In this document: positions 7,883 to 16,221 of the stretch, in pieces | Numbering within the stretch: the first letter of the stretch is position 1 | Layout: every line of letters begins with the position of its first letter | From: CAMDTE01 sp964504345 | GTDB lineage: Bacteria > Bacteroidota > Bacteroidia > Flavobacteriales > Schleiferiaceae | NCBI GenBank assembly: GCA_964504345.1 | Contig: CAZDDX010000011.1 | Coordinates: 1 to 47,062, forward strand | Length of the DNA stretch: 47,062 bases | Direction of reading: 5' to 3' | Notes under the pieces: model-generated | The model's input: the letters and a program-made list of their open reading frames with translations, nothing else | Told to the model about the DNA's origin: nothing | Databases searched by the model: none | Made by a program: the position numbers and the translations under genes

Positions 7883-9115
7883 TTAGAAATTGATCTCCGT
7901 CCGGTCACTCAGTTTTTGAACATCGCCGGTGGAAGGCCGATGCCCCAGTACGACGGGAATGGTTCTGCTGCAGTGCCGTGACCAAAGACCGTACGCATTG
8001 GCACCGGTTTCTTGAACCACCAACCAATCGCCTTCGTGGAGTTCCGGTAATGGGGCGTTGCGCGCGAGGTAGTCGCCCGCAAAGCAAAGAGGCCCGGCCA
8101 CGTCGTAGGGCTGCAAACGGGTATTGATATTGGGGGTTCCGTCGGCATTTAAGGCCAATAAAGGGAACGGACGCGGAACGGTATACGCGTCGCGGAGGAA
8201 CAGGTCCGCACCCACGTGGAGGTAGGCCACAGAAGCGGCATCCGTGCGGGGCAATACGTATTCTAACCGACTGACCGTCCAGCCGGCGTGGGCATGGACC
8301 CACTGGCCAAATTCCGTATGCCATGCAAACGGAGCCCGTTCTTCTGGGGTGGTGTTTTGAAAAAATTCGTGGGCGTAGCGGCGCATACCGTCCCAGGGCG
8401 ACGCCGGCAAACCACCGCCAATGTCGATCCAGTCCAAAAGAGCCAAACCCAATTTCTGGCGCTCTGCGTTGGCTTCTTGTGCCAATTCCAAGACCAAGCG
8501 AATGGCCCTTATTTGGGCGGGTAAATCGGTTATTTGGGAACCGCTGTGGAGGTGCAGTCCGGAAATGGGGTACGTGCGCAAAGCGTCTAATATTTGCGCG
8601 CGTTGCGTTATGGAAACGCCAAATTTAGAGGCGTTGGAACTGACGTGGAACAACGCGGGAGATCCGGTGTGTACCTCTGGATTGATGCGCAGTCCCAACC
8701 GGTAGTTGGGCATTTTGGGGTGCCGCGGCAATTCTTCCAAGGCATTGGCGTTCACCAACAAACCAGGAGTGTGCTGCTGCAACCAGTTCAACTCTTCCCG
8801 CGTTTTCACAGGCGAATCAAAAACGATTTTGTGGGGCGCACATCCGGCCTCCAGACCCCGCTTTACTTCTTCCAACGAGGCAGCTTCTAGGCCAAAGCCC
8901 TTTTGAACCAAATAGCGCAATACCCCCGGGTGCGGTTGGGATTTTATGGCCACCGCATGTTCCATTTGGGGCCATTCTTGGCGCAAACAATGCAACCGGT
9001 GGTCCAGTACGTCCCAATCTACAAAAAGTGCAGCGGGATCGTTTGTGCGGTCCAACAATCCCGTTTGCCAGGCGTGTTGCAGGGCTTTCGCAGCGCTCTG
9101 CCCCTCGGTTTTCAT
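7883..9115 (-). CDS. PLP-dependent group IV (DAP/ornithine-type) decarboxylase, substrate unknown
   Basis: 410 residues with the alanine-racemase-like fold of diaminopimelate, ornithine and carboxynorspermidine decarboxylases. The PLP lysine is K58 (AIKSQPHPG), and HLHSGSQI and DIGGGLP are the typical phosphate-binding strands. The C-terminal barrel carries CFAGDYL in place of the CESGD of diaminopimelate decarboxylase, and a GANAYGLWS stretch. The start codon overlaps the stop of the upstream PLP gene (ATGA), so the two are translationally coupled. A lysine-biosynthesis role looks unlikely given this partner. It may resemble the Y4yA-type PLP enzymes, but I am not certain. The substrate is not assigned. 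Confidence 0.75.
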   Translation of the reverse strand: MKTEGQSAAKALQHAWQTGLLDRTNDPAALFVDWDVLDHRLHCLRQEWPQMEHAVAIKSQPHPGVLRYLVQKGFGLEAASLEEVKRGLEAGCAPHKIVFDSPVKTREELNWLQQHTPGLLVNANALEELPRHPKMPNYRLGLRINPEVHTGSPALFHVSSNASKFGVSITQRAQILDALRTYPISGLHLHSGSQITDLPAQIRAIRLVLELAQEANAERQKLGLALLDWIDIGGGLPASPWDGMRRYAHEFFQNTTPEERAPFAWHTEFGQWVHAHAGWTVSRLEYVLPRTDAASVAYLHVGADLFLRDAYTVPRPFPLLALNADGTPNINTRLQPYDVAGPLCFAGDYLARNAPLPELHEGDWLVVQETGANAYGLWSRHCSRTIPVVLGHRPSTGDVQKLSDRTEINF

Positions 9116-10521
9116 GCGCCAAACAGCTTTTGGGTGAATTCCTCTAATAGTTCGACCAAACGGTAATCGTTGGTCAAATCGAGCTTTTCTTTTTCCAATT
9201 GTTTGCGCACGTTGAAGGAACCGATGGCCAAGCGAATAAACGAACGCTCACCGTACTGAACGGGTTGACCAATAAAGACATTCGTGTATCCTTCCAATCC
9301 AGTCACTTGGGCATTTACCAAACTTGAAAAAAGCGTTTTTAATTCCGCATTGTCTAAATATCGGCCGGAAATTTTGACCCGAAAGGACAATATGCTGTCG
9401 TTGGTCAGTGACTGATCCGGCATCAATTCAAAATACGGAGAGGATTGGAGCTTTTCGCTGATGGCCAAGTTCCAGGAACGTATGAGGGCATTGGATTCTT
9501 CCGCAGGCCACTGGGCGTACGCCTCCATTTCGTCCAAGGCAACGTGCCAACGCAGGCGAAGGCCGTCGTTCTCGCGTGGAGCCAATTGGGCGCGCATAGC
9601 CGGCAAGTTCGCGGGGAAATCGTAGGACGAAAACAATCGGTTAAAATAAGAAACAGGCGTAAAATCAGCTACTTGACGCAATTTTTCCGTCCACGAACGC
9701 GGAACCAACAACGCGCCGCAAAACGGCGGTGCTTGGAAAAACTTGGAGCCGGTGATCATGACCATGACCCCTTTTTTCAATAAGCTGTGAACCAGTGCGT
9801 TGTCGGTTCGAAATTGGCACATGTCCACCACCCACATCACGTCTGCATCCACTTCGTCCACGATGTCCAAATCGTCTACAATACCCGATTTGGAGCCAAA
9901 AACGAGGTTGCCAATGAGGGCTGCATTGGGATTTTCCGCAACAATGCCTTTTATGATCTCTTTTCGATTTACGATCCGGCCGTCGTCCCCCCGAGCCGCC
10001 AAATAGTCTACCCGCGCCGTGAGGTTGGGATGCAGGAGTTCGTCTTTGGGAACGCGTTCGCCAAATTGGTTGAATTCCGCGTAGTATTTGGCTTCTGCCG
10101 CCAATTTGGATCCGGAGCCCAATTCTTCAGGGCACGAAACTATGTTTACGATGGGCTTATTGGGTTGAAGCAACGCCTGAAACAGCAACGGCAAGTACAT
10201 CATGTCGCTCCCACTGGGTCCAAAAAACACATCAAATTCGTCTTCTGGTGAAAAAAGGGACCGAATCCGACCGGCTTGCTCCGCCAACAAGGATTCGTAC
10301 AAACGGCGCGGATACGAGGAAAGAAAGGCATTTGCAGAATTCAGTCCGCTGGCCGTAAGGGTACCGCAGGTGCAACTTCCGCGTTGAAACAAACCTTCGC
10401 TTTGCGAGGGATTGAGGAAATATTTGTTTCTACCTGTCTGCGGATGCGTGAAAATTCGTTCATCGCACCCGGACACCAGCACCTCTTGAAGGGAACGTGC
10501 GGGTCTGGGATACTGGTTCAT
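9112..10521 (-). CDS. fold-type I PLP-dependent enzyme, function unknown
   Basis: 469 residues. GPSGSD (101-106) looks like the phosphate-binding turn, D233 (VVDMCQF) the residue that contacts the pyridine nitrogen, and K260 (TGSKFF) the Schiff-base lysine, together typical of aminotransferase-fold enzymes. The N-terminus has a RGSCTCGT segment with two close cysteines. I do not recognise a named family; a lyase or decarboxylase is as possible as a transaminase. It sits between a permuted hydrolase gene (22-base gap) and a group IV decarboxylase (4-base overlap). Two PLP enzymes in tandem suggest successive steps on one amino-acid-derived compound. Confidence 0.7.
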   Translation of the reverse strand: MNQYPRPARSLQEVLVSGCDERIFTHPQTGRNKYFLNPSQSEGLFQRGSCTCGTLTASGLNSANAFLSSYPRRLYESLLAEQAGRIRSLFSPEDEFDVFFGPSGSDMMYLPLLFQALLQPNKPIVNIVSCPEELGSGSKLAAEAKYYAEFNQFGERVPKDELLHPNLTARVDYLAARGDDGRIVNRKEIIKGIVAENPNAALIGNLVFGSKSGIVDDLDIVDEVDADVMWVVDMCQFRTDNALVHSLLKKGVMVMITGSKFFQAPPFCGALLVPRSWTEKLRQVADFTPVSYFNRLFSSYDFPANLPAMRAQLAPRENDGLRLRWHVALDEMEAYAQWPAEESNALIRSWNLAISEKLQSSPYFELMPDQSLTNDSILSFRVKISGRYLDNAELKTLFSSLVNAQVTGLEGYTNVFIGQPVQYGERSFIRLAIGSFNVRKQLEKEKLDLTNDYRLVELLEEFTQKLFGA

Positions 10522-10543
10522 GGACGTGTATTAGGGAGTAAAA

Positions 10544-11575
10544 TTACGACGGAATGCGCCGCAATCGATGCACTTTTCCGGCGTGAAAAACCGTAATCCA
10601 GCCGTGGTGGGAATCGTGAACCAAACGAATGGGGTGTTCAAATGGAGGCACTCCCTTAGGGTATGCATAAAGTCCTTCGAACTCTTTTGCACCTGTGGAA
10701 TCTATGCGTTGCATGCGCAGTCCTTGGGGCACCGGCTCCAGCGCGTGCCAAGCACCCTCTCCCAATCCACCCAACCACTGCGCATCAGAAGGTACGGATG
10801 AGGGGCGCGGCGGCTCTTGTACCTGCCCCAAAATAGAATCGTTGCGCAAAGCGCCCGCGTGTTTTTTGGACATGGCCTTCAGGAGCCCGCTCCCCAAACT
10901 GATCATGGCCTTCCATCGATTGGGTTCGTACGTTTGAACGCGGCCTTCGAAAATTTGAAAACACACGCCTTCGGTAGCGGCTGCGGCCACATTGTGGGCG
11001 GGTGCCGGTTTGTAGCTGATGGGCCAGCGTAGTTTGCGGCGAACGGGATGATTGAGGGGCAATGAGGCGCGAATGGCATCGGAGACAAAACGGGAGCAAT
11101 TGGTGTGGTCACGGCTCAAACCACCGTACCGCTGGTACCCCTCCTCTTGCAAACCTTTACAAAAATCAATTATTTGCCCATAATCCACACCCCTACATAC
11201 GGACAACAAGAGAGGACCGTCGCCGTGGGTATCTGCTCCACGTGCCTCCAGAGCAACACCTATTTCATCCGGATTCAACAAAAAATCGTCATCGGACCAA
11301 CGGGCCAATGCCGGAAATGCAACCTTGGGATCCGTCTCCGCACTGCGCACCCGACCAAACGGCCGCGGGGTAATGTACCTGCCAAAATCGTAGTACTCCA
11401 CCTCCGGTCGGCCAATTTGTACCACCGCCATGGCGGCATGACCCACGCGAAGGTTTGTGTTGCGCACCAAGCCCAGGCGCTTTAAGAAGCGAATAATCTT
11501 TTCCTCGCCACGGGCAGTGGTTTCTGGCCACGCCAGAACCAATACGACGCTGCGGTAATCCGATTCGCGTTTCAT
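10544..11575 (-). CDS. putative circularly permuted NlpC/P60-like hydrolase (DUF6695-like)
   Basis: 343 residues from the ATG at 11575. The longer frame to 11659 crosses both divergent promoters and the neighbouring start, so it was rejected. H46 (RVGHAAM) precedes C160 (HTNCSRFVSD) by more than 100 residues, the His-before-Cys order of circularly permuted NlpC/P60 (LRAT/YiiX-like) hydrolases. The residues E60-Y61-Y62-D63 after the first strand fit that fold. The C-terminal ~80 residues form a separate, strand-rich region. No signal peptide is visible. It is first in a minus-strand operon with two PLP enzymes, so it may release or transfer an acyl or amino-acyl group. The family name is from memory and uncertain. 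Confidence 0.55.
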   Translation of the reverse strand: MKRESDYRSVVLVLAWPETTARGEEKIIRFLKRLGLVRNTNLRVGHAAMAVVQIGRPEVEYYDFGRYITPRPFGRVRSAETDPKVAFPALARWSDDDFLLNPDEIGVALEARGADTHGDGPLLLSVCRGVDYGQIIDFCKGLQEEGYQRYGGLSRDHTNCSRFVSDAIRASLPLNHPVRRKLRWPISYKPAPAHNVAAAATEGVCFQIFEGRVQTYEPNRWKAMISLGSGLLKAMSKKHAGALRNDSILGQVQEPPRPSSVPSDAQWLGGLGEGAWHALEPVPQGLRMQRIDSTGAKEFEGLYAYPKGVPPFEHPIRLVHDSHHGWITVFHAGKVHRLRRIPS

Positions 11576-11580
11576 GGCGA

Positions 11581-11606
11581 CAAATGTCGGATAAATAGTA
11601 CTTTTG
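11581..11606. promoter_or_regulatory. divergent -7 boxes for permuted hydrolase and DUF1295 genes
   Basis: Minus-strand GACATTTG (11581-11588) ends 5 bases before the hydrolase ATG. Plus-strand TACTTTTG (11599-11606) ends 6 bases before the DUF1295 ATG. Both imply very short or absent leaders. Confidence 0.5.
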
Positions 11607-11612
11607 GCGACT

Positions 11613-12533
11613 ATGGTCAAAACAATTGTTGGTTTGGTGGTGGGGTTGGTGGCCTTCACTGCACTGGTTTATGGGGTTCAAATGCCTGATTTCAGGGCGG
11701 AACAAGTGGATTTACTCTATCGGTTGACGGGGGTATACCTGGCGGTTGCGGCGCTCTGTTTTCTGGTGGGGGAAGCCACCGGCAACTACAGCCAAGTAGA
11801 TAAATTGTGGAGCATTATTCCCTTGGTTTATGCTTGGATGGCCGCGTCTGCCAGTGATTTTGCCCCGCGTCCCACGCTAATGGCCGGATTGGTTACCCTT
11901 TGGGGAGCGCGCCTAACCTTTAATTTTGCCCGACGCGGCGGTTATTCTTGGATTCCTTGGAAGGGCGACGAAGACTACCGTTGGTCGCTTTTGCGCGCGA
12001 ATCCTGCGTTCAACCGCCCTTGGAAGTGGTCTTTATTCAATCTCTTCTTCATTTCTCTGTACCAGCAAGGTCTCATCCTCCTCTTCACCCTGCCCATCGT
12101 GTACGGATGGACGGCCGACGGTTCTGCCCTTTCCGCAACCGACTGGCTCTTGGCCCTTGTGGTGTTGGTCTTGGTGGTTCTTGAATTCACGGCGGACCAA
12201 CAGCAATGGGACTACCAAGAAGAAAAGCACCGACGCCGGAAAGCCGGTGAGGACCTGGGCGACTACTACGGCGTTGGTTTCACCCACACCGGCTTGTGGC
12301 GTTGGATGCGCCACCCCAACTACGCTTGCGAACAAGCCATTTGGATTGTGTTTGCGGCTTTTGCGGCAACTGCAACCGGTCTCTGGCTGAGTCCCGCCTG
12401 GTTGGGAGCGGCTTTGTTGGTGGTTTTGTTCAACGGCAGCGCGAATTTTAGCGAAGGCGTCACTGCGGAGAAATATCCAAAATTCGCTGCGTACCGCGAG
12501 AAAACGGGGAAGTTTTTGCCCAAGTTTTGGTGA
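11613..12533 (+). CDS. DUF1295 (steroid 5-alpha-reductase-like) membrane protein
   Basis: 306 residues from the ATG at 11613. A TTG nine bases upstream is inside the -7 box and was rejected. The protein has several membrane helices, and a C-terminal cytoplasmic-facing motif (WRWMRHPNYACEQ, then FSEGVTAEKYP) that is the hallmark of DUF1295 and related reductase or isoprenylcysteine-methyltransferase folds. Known members are annotated only by fold and the substrate is unknown. It precedes the sulfide-oxidation operon by 62 bases, but that operon has its own regulatory site, so the link may be incidental. Confidence 0.8.
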   Translation: MVKTIVGLVVGLVAFTALVYGVQMPDFRAEQVDLLYRLTGVYLAVAALCFLVGEATGNYSQVDKLWSIIPLVYAWMAASASDFAPRPTLMAGLVTLWGARLTFNFARRGGYSWIPWKGDEDYRWSLLRANPAFNRPWKWSLFNLFFISLYQQGLILLFTLPIVYGWTADGSALSATDWLLALVVLVLVVLEFTADQQQWDYQEEKHRRRKAGEDLGDYYGVGFTHTGLWRWMRHPNYACEQAIWIVFAAFAATATGLWLSPAWLGAALLVVLFNGSANFSEGVTAEKYPKFAAYREKTGKFLPKFW

Positions 12534-12549
12534 GCAAAAGATCCAACGT

Positions 12550-12563
12550 GTGACTTGAGTCAC
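12550..12563. promoter_or_regulatory. Crp/Fnr-type operator GTGACTTGAGTCAC upstream of sqr
   Basis: A perfect GTGAC-N4-GTCAC palindrome (equivalently GTGA-N6-TCAC) centred at 12556.5, 33 bases before the sqr ATG. A -7-like GGAATTTG (12585-12592) starts 28.5 bases from the centre, the same distance as in the YeeE operon. That geometry fits class II activation. Confidence 0.65.
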
Positions 12564-12595
12564 GGTAATTGCGGTCAACTTGGAGGAATTTGTGC

Positions 12596-13885
12596 ATGGC
12601 AAATGCAAAAAATCCTGAGATGAAACAATTTGATATTGTCGTAGTTGGCGCCGGAACAGGTGGCATCATGGCTGCCGCTTTTCTGCGAAGGAAAGCACCT
12701 CATTACCGCGTTTGTGTTGTAGACCCGGCTACCAGTCATTGGTATCAACCCGCTTGGACCTTGGTTGGTGCGGGCACCTATTCCATGAAAAAAACAGAGC
12801 GCCCTACCCGTGATTTGATACCGCCAGGCGTCGATTGGATTCCCCACAAAGTTGTAGATTTTTCGCCCGAGCAAAATACGCTTCGTTTGAACACCGGTGA
12901 AGAATTGGCGTACAAAGGCCTCATCCTTTCGCCGGGATTGGTTATGGATTTAGACGGCATTGAAGGCTTGCGTGAAGCATTGGAGCAGCCCAATGTCTGT
13001 TCCAACTACACGGACCCTGAAAAAACATGGAGGGTACTGCAGGAATTTAAAGGGGGTAATGCCCTTTTTACCCAGCCAAACACCCCCATCAAGTGCGGCG
13101 GTGCTCCGCAAAAAATCATGTACCTGGCAGAGGATTACTTCCGAAAAACTGGAAAAAGGGACCAAGCGAATGTGGTGTACGCCACTCCGGGGAGTACCAT
13201 TTTTGGGATGAAAGCTGTGGCTCAAACTCTGAACGAGATAATCGCCAGACGGAACATCCACTTTAAGCCCTTCTATGCTCCCGTTAAAATTGATTCTACG
13301 AAACAGGAAGTTACCTTCCAATACATTGCCAACGACGGCCATGCTTGCGTCGTAAACAAAGGTGTAAACTTGAACGAAGCACTCGTTTCAGACCACACGG
13401 TTGTTATACCTTACAACATGCTTCACTTGGCACCGCCTCAAATGGCGCCGGAGTTTATACAAAAATCACCTTTTGCCGTTCAAGAAGGCCCCAACAAAGG
13501 ATGGTTGGATGTGGACATTCACACCCTTCAGTCCAAAACACACGCCAATGTTTTTGGCATTGGGGATGCTGCTGCCCTCCCTACCGCCAAGACGGGAGCT
13601 GCTTTGCGCAAGCAGGTACCTGTTGCAGTAAGGCACTTATTGGCACATCTGGAAGGTACCGTTGAATCCAGCACCTACGAAGGCTATTCTTCTTGTCCAC
13701 TGGTTACGCGCTACGGACGCATGGTATTGGCTGAATTCAAATACAACAACGTCCCAGATGCAGACCCAATCTTGTCAAAGATGATGAATACGTTCAAAGA
13801 GCAATGGGCCCTTTGGATTTTAAAAAAATACGGCCTCCCTTTTCTCTATTGGACCCAAATGCTGAAAGGCAAAATGATGAATTAA
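12596..13885 (+). CDS. sqr: sulfide:quinone oxidoreductase, type II
   Basis: 429 residues from the ATG at 12596. A Rossmann FAD-binding motif VVGAGTGG opens the protein. C167 in IKCGGAPQKIMYL and C367 in YSSCPLV are the redox pair typical of type II SQR (the mitochondrial SQRDL class), and GIGDAAALPTAKTG is the second FAD-binding segment. The C-terminal amphipathic helices probably hold it on the cytoplasmic membrane. It oxidises sulfide, passes electrons to quinone and yields persulfide. It heads an operon with a TauE/SafE exporter (3-base gap) and a CstB-like persulfide dioxygenase-rhodanese, so it can be read as the entry step for sulfide detoxification or respiration. Confidence 0.93.
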   Translation: MANAKNPEMKQFDIVVVGAGTGGIMAAAFLRRKAPHYRVCVVDPATSHWYQPAWTLVGAGTYSMKKTERPTRDLIPPGVDWIPHKVVDFSPEQNTLRLNTGEELAYKGLILSPGLVMDLDGIEGLREALEQPNVCSNYTDPEKTWRVLQEFKGGNALFTQPNTPIKCGGAPQKIMYLAEDYFRKTGKRDQANVVYATPGSTIFGMKAVAQTLNEIIARRNIHFKPFYAPVKIDSTKQEVTFQYIANDGHACVVNKGVNLNEALVSDHTVVIPYNMLHLAPPQMAPEFIQKSPFAVQEGPNKGWLDVDIHTLQSKTHANVFGIGDAAALPTAKTGAALRKQVPVAVRHLLAHLEGTVESSTYEGYSSCPLVTRYGRMVLAEFKYNNVPDADPILSKMMNTFKEQWALWILKKYGLPFLYWTQMLKGKMMN

Positions 13886-13888
13886 CTT

Positions 13889-14674
13889 ATGATGATTGTA
13901 CTGGGATACTTCGCCTCTCTGTTGATTGGCCTTTCTTTGGGAATGTTGGGCAGCGGCGGCTCCATTCTAACCCTGCCGGTGCTGGTCTATTTGTTTCAGG
14001 TAGACCCCGAGGCAGGCACGGCTTATTCTCTAGTGATAGTGGGTGCAACCGCCTTGGTGGGGGTACTGCCCAAAGCCTTTAAAGGCGAGGTTGACTTTGG
14101 AACCGCTTTGCTGTTTGGTTTGCCGTCGATTGCTGCGGTGTATGCCACCCGCGCCTGGTTGATGCCGGCACTGCCGGATCAGTGGGGTCCCGTAACCAAA
14201 AGCCAAGGATTGATGCTGCTGTTTGCGGTGTTGATGGTGCTCGCGGCACGCGGCATGCTGAAAGGAAAAAAGGTACAAACCGTACAAAAAGAGCTCAGTC
14301 CCGCGGCCAAGGCCGCCGTAGTCTTGGGGGAAGGAGCCGGAGTTGGCGTCCTCACCGGTTTGGTGGGTGCCGGCGGGGGTTTTTTAATCATCCCGGTCCT
14401 GGTTTTGGTGACCGGTTTGGAAATGAAGCGCGCGGTGGGTACGTCCCTGCTCATTATTGCCGCAAAATCATTGATTGGATTTACCGGCGATTTGGGCCAC
14501 TTGGATCCAGACTGGTTCTTTTTGGGACGTGTGACTTTGGTCGCATTGGTTGGTTTGGCGGTGGGTACCTTTGCTGCGCAAAAGATTCCGTCGCAGAAAC
14601 TGCAAAAAGGCTTTGGCTACTTTGTGCTTGCGATGGGCGCCTTTGTCCTGACCAAAGAGTTGTTTTTTAATTGA
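13889..14674 (+). CDS. TauE/SafE family sulfur-anion exporter
   Basis: 261 residues, almost entirely membrane helices (about eight), with the repeated glycine-rich half-motifs GMLGSGGSILTLPVL near the N-terminus and GLVGAGGGFLIIPVL in the middle that define TauE/SafE. This family moves sulfite, sulfoacetate and related anions. Between sqr and cstB its most likely role is exporting sulfite (and possibly thiosulfate) formed from persulfide oxidation, as proposed for tauE in the staphylococcal cst operon. It is 3 bases after sqr and 24 before cstB. Confidence 0.88.
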   Translation: MMIVLGYFASLLIGLSLGMLGSGGSILTLPVLVYLFQVDPEAGTAYSLVIVGATALVGVLPKAFKGEVDFGTALLFGLPSIAAVYATRAWLMPALPDQWGPVTKSQGLMLLFAVLMVLAARGMLKGKKVQTVQKELSPAAKAAVVLGEGAGVGVLTGLVGAGGGFLIIPVLVLVTGLEMKRAVGTSLLIIAAKSLIGFTGDLGHLDPDWFFLGRVTLVALVGLAVGTFAAQKIPSQKLQKGFGYFVLAMGAFVLTKELFFN

Positions 14675-14698
14675 TTTAATCAGAATAATCGATCTGCT

Positions 14699-16117
14699 AT
14701 GACTGTTGAGCAAATTTACACGGGCTGTTTGGCCCAAGGTGCTTACTACATTGCCTCCGAAGGCGAGGCGGTTGTGATTGATCCCTTGCGCGAGTCTGCA
14801 CCGTATTTGGAGCGTGCGGAGCGCGACGGCGTTCGCATCAAGTACGTTTTGGAAACGCACTTTCACGCCGATTTTGTTTCCGGCCACGTTGCGTTAGCGG
14901 AAAAAAGCGGCGCCACCATTGTGTACGGCCCCAATGCCCAGCCGGACTTTTCGTTTCACAGCGCCCACCACGGCGAAATTTTGAAGGTAGGTAAGGTGTC
15001 CATCGTGGTTTTGCACACCCCCGGCCACACGATGGAATCTACGTGCTACTTGCTCCGCGACGAAAACGGAAAAGACACCGCCTTGTTCTCTGGTGATACT
15101 TTGTTTTTGGGCGACGTCGGACGTCCGGATTTGGCCCAAAAGGCAGCAGACATGACCCAAGAGCAGCTCGCCGCCACCTTGTACCGCTCCTTACGGGAGG
15201 TTTTGATGCCCCTAGCGGACGACGTGACCGTTTACCCGGGCCACGGAGCCGGCAGTGCGTGCGGAAAAAACATGAGCAAGGAGACCGTTGGTACCCTGGG
15301 CGAACAGAAAGCCACCAACTACGCCTTGCGCGCGGACATGACCGAAGCGGAATTTGTGCGTGAGGTAACGGACGGTTTGATGCCTCCCCCCGCCTACTTC
15401 CCACTGAACGTTGCCTTGAACAAAAAATCCATTCCGGGTTTTGAGGAATTGATGGCCGAGCACGGCAAAGCCTTTGACCCTACGGCTTTTGTGGCCATGG
15501 CAGACCAAATGGAAGCCCTTGTTTTGGACACACGCGACGCGGAATCTTACGCCAACGGACACATTCCCGGTTCCATCAACATTGGATTGGACGGACAATT
15601 TGCTCCGTGGGTGGGCGCCTTGATCCCAGACATCCAACAAAACATCTTGGTGGTGGCGGCGGAAGGCCGCGAAGAAGAGAGCATCAAGCGTTTGGCCCGC
15701 GTGGGGTACGACCGCGTTTTAGGCTTCTTGGAAGGTGGTTTTGCGGCATGGCAAACCGAAAAACGCGATTTTGACACCGTCAAGCGCATCAACGCGGACG
15801 AATTGGCTGCAGTATGTTCCTCCAACCCAACCGCAACGGTGCTGGATGTTCGCAAAAAGTCCGAGAATTACTCCGAGCGTCTGCCGTTGTCCATCAACTT
15901 GCCGTTGGACGATCTCAATGTGCGTTTCAACGAGTTGCCGGAAGCGGACACTCTGTACATCCATTGCGCAGGCGGATACCGTTCCATGATCTTTGCCTCC
16001 ATCCTGAAGAGCCGTGGGGTACACAACATTGTGGACGTGCGCGGCGGCTTTGGCGCCATCAAAAATGCGGGACTGCAAGAGGTAACGGCCTACGTTTGCC
16101 CCAGCACCATGCTGTAA
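14699..16117 (+). CDS. cstB: CstB-like persulfide dioxygenase-rhodanese fusion
   Basis: 472 residues in three parts. The metallo-beta-lactamase domain (about 1-230) has H54, H56, D58, H110, D133 and H182, with the mononuclear-iron ligands of ETHE1-type persulfide dioxygenases among them. A first rhodanese-like domain (about 265-355) has no catalytic cysteine: the loop reads VVAAEGREE. The second rhodanese (about 365-465) has C423 in IHCAGGYRS. This dioxygenase, pseudo-rhodanese, rhodanese order is that of staphylococcal CstB, which turns persulfide into thiosulfate. Here it would use the persulfide made by SQR. It is last in the operon and followed by a strong terminator. Confidence 0.9.
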   Translation: MTVEQIYTGCLAQGAYYIASEGEAVVIDPLRESAPYLERAERDGVRIKYVLETHFHADFVSGHVALAEKSGATIVYGPNAQPDFSFHSAHHGEILKVGKVSIVVLHTPGHTMESTCYLLRDENGKDTALFSGDTLFLGDVGRPDLAQKAADMTQEQLAATLYRSLREVLMPLADDVTVYPGHGAGSACGKNMSKETVGTLGEQKATNYALRADMTEAEFVREVTDGLMPPPAYFPLNVALNKKSIPGFEELMAEHGKAFDPTAFVAMADQMEALVLDTRDAESYANGHIPGSINIGLDGQFAPWVGALIPDIQQNILVVAAEGREEESIKRLARVGYDRVLGFLEGGFAAWQTEKRDFDTVKRINADELAAVCSSNPTATVLDVRKKSENYSERLPLSINLPLDDLNVRFNELPEADTLYIHCAGGYRSMIFASILKSRGVHNIVDVRGGFGAIKNAGLQEVTAYVCPSTML

Positions 16118-16156
16118 TCTAGGTTGGGCCGCACTTCGCGGCGGTTCCTACAAATG

Positions 16157-16194
16157 ACCGAGCCGGCTCCGTTGGAGCCGGCTCGGTGCGTTTT
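16157..16194 (+). terminator. intrinsic terminator after the sulfide operon
   Basis: A 14-base perfect stem, ACCGAGCCGGCTCC (16157-16170) with GGAGCCGGCTCGGT (16174-16187), around GTT, followed by a short T run. It lies between convergent genes and could act in both directions. Confidence 0.8.
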
Positions 16195-16221
16195 GGGCCT
16201 ACGCCCCACAAAAAAAGCCTC

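Noticed and set aside
14676..14695. FNR-like TTGAT-ATCA sequence before cstB
   Set aside because: The spacing is three bases rather than four, it lies inside the operon, and no -7 box follows at the right distance.
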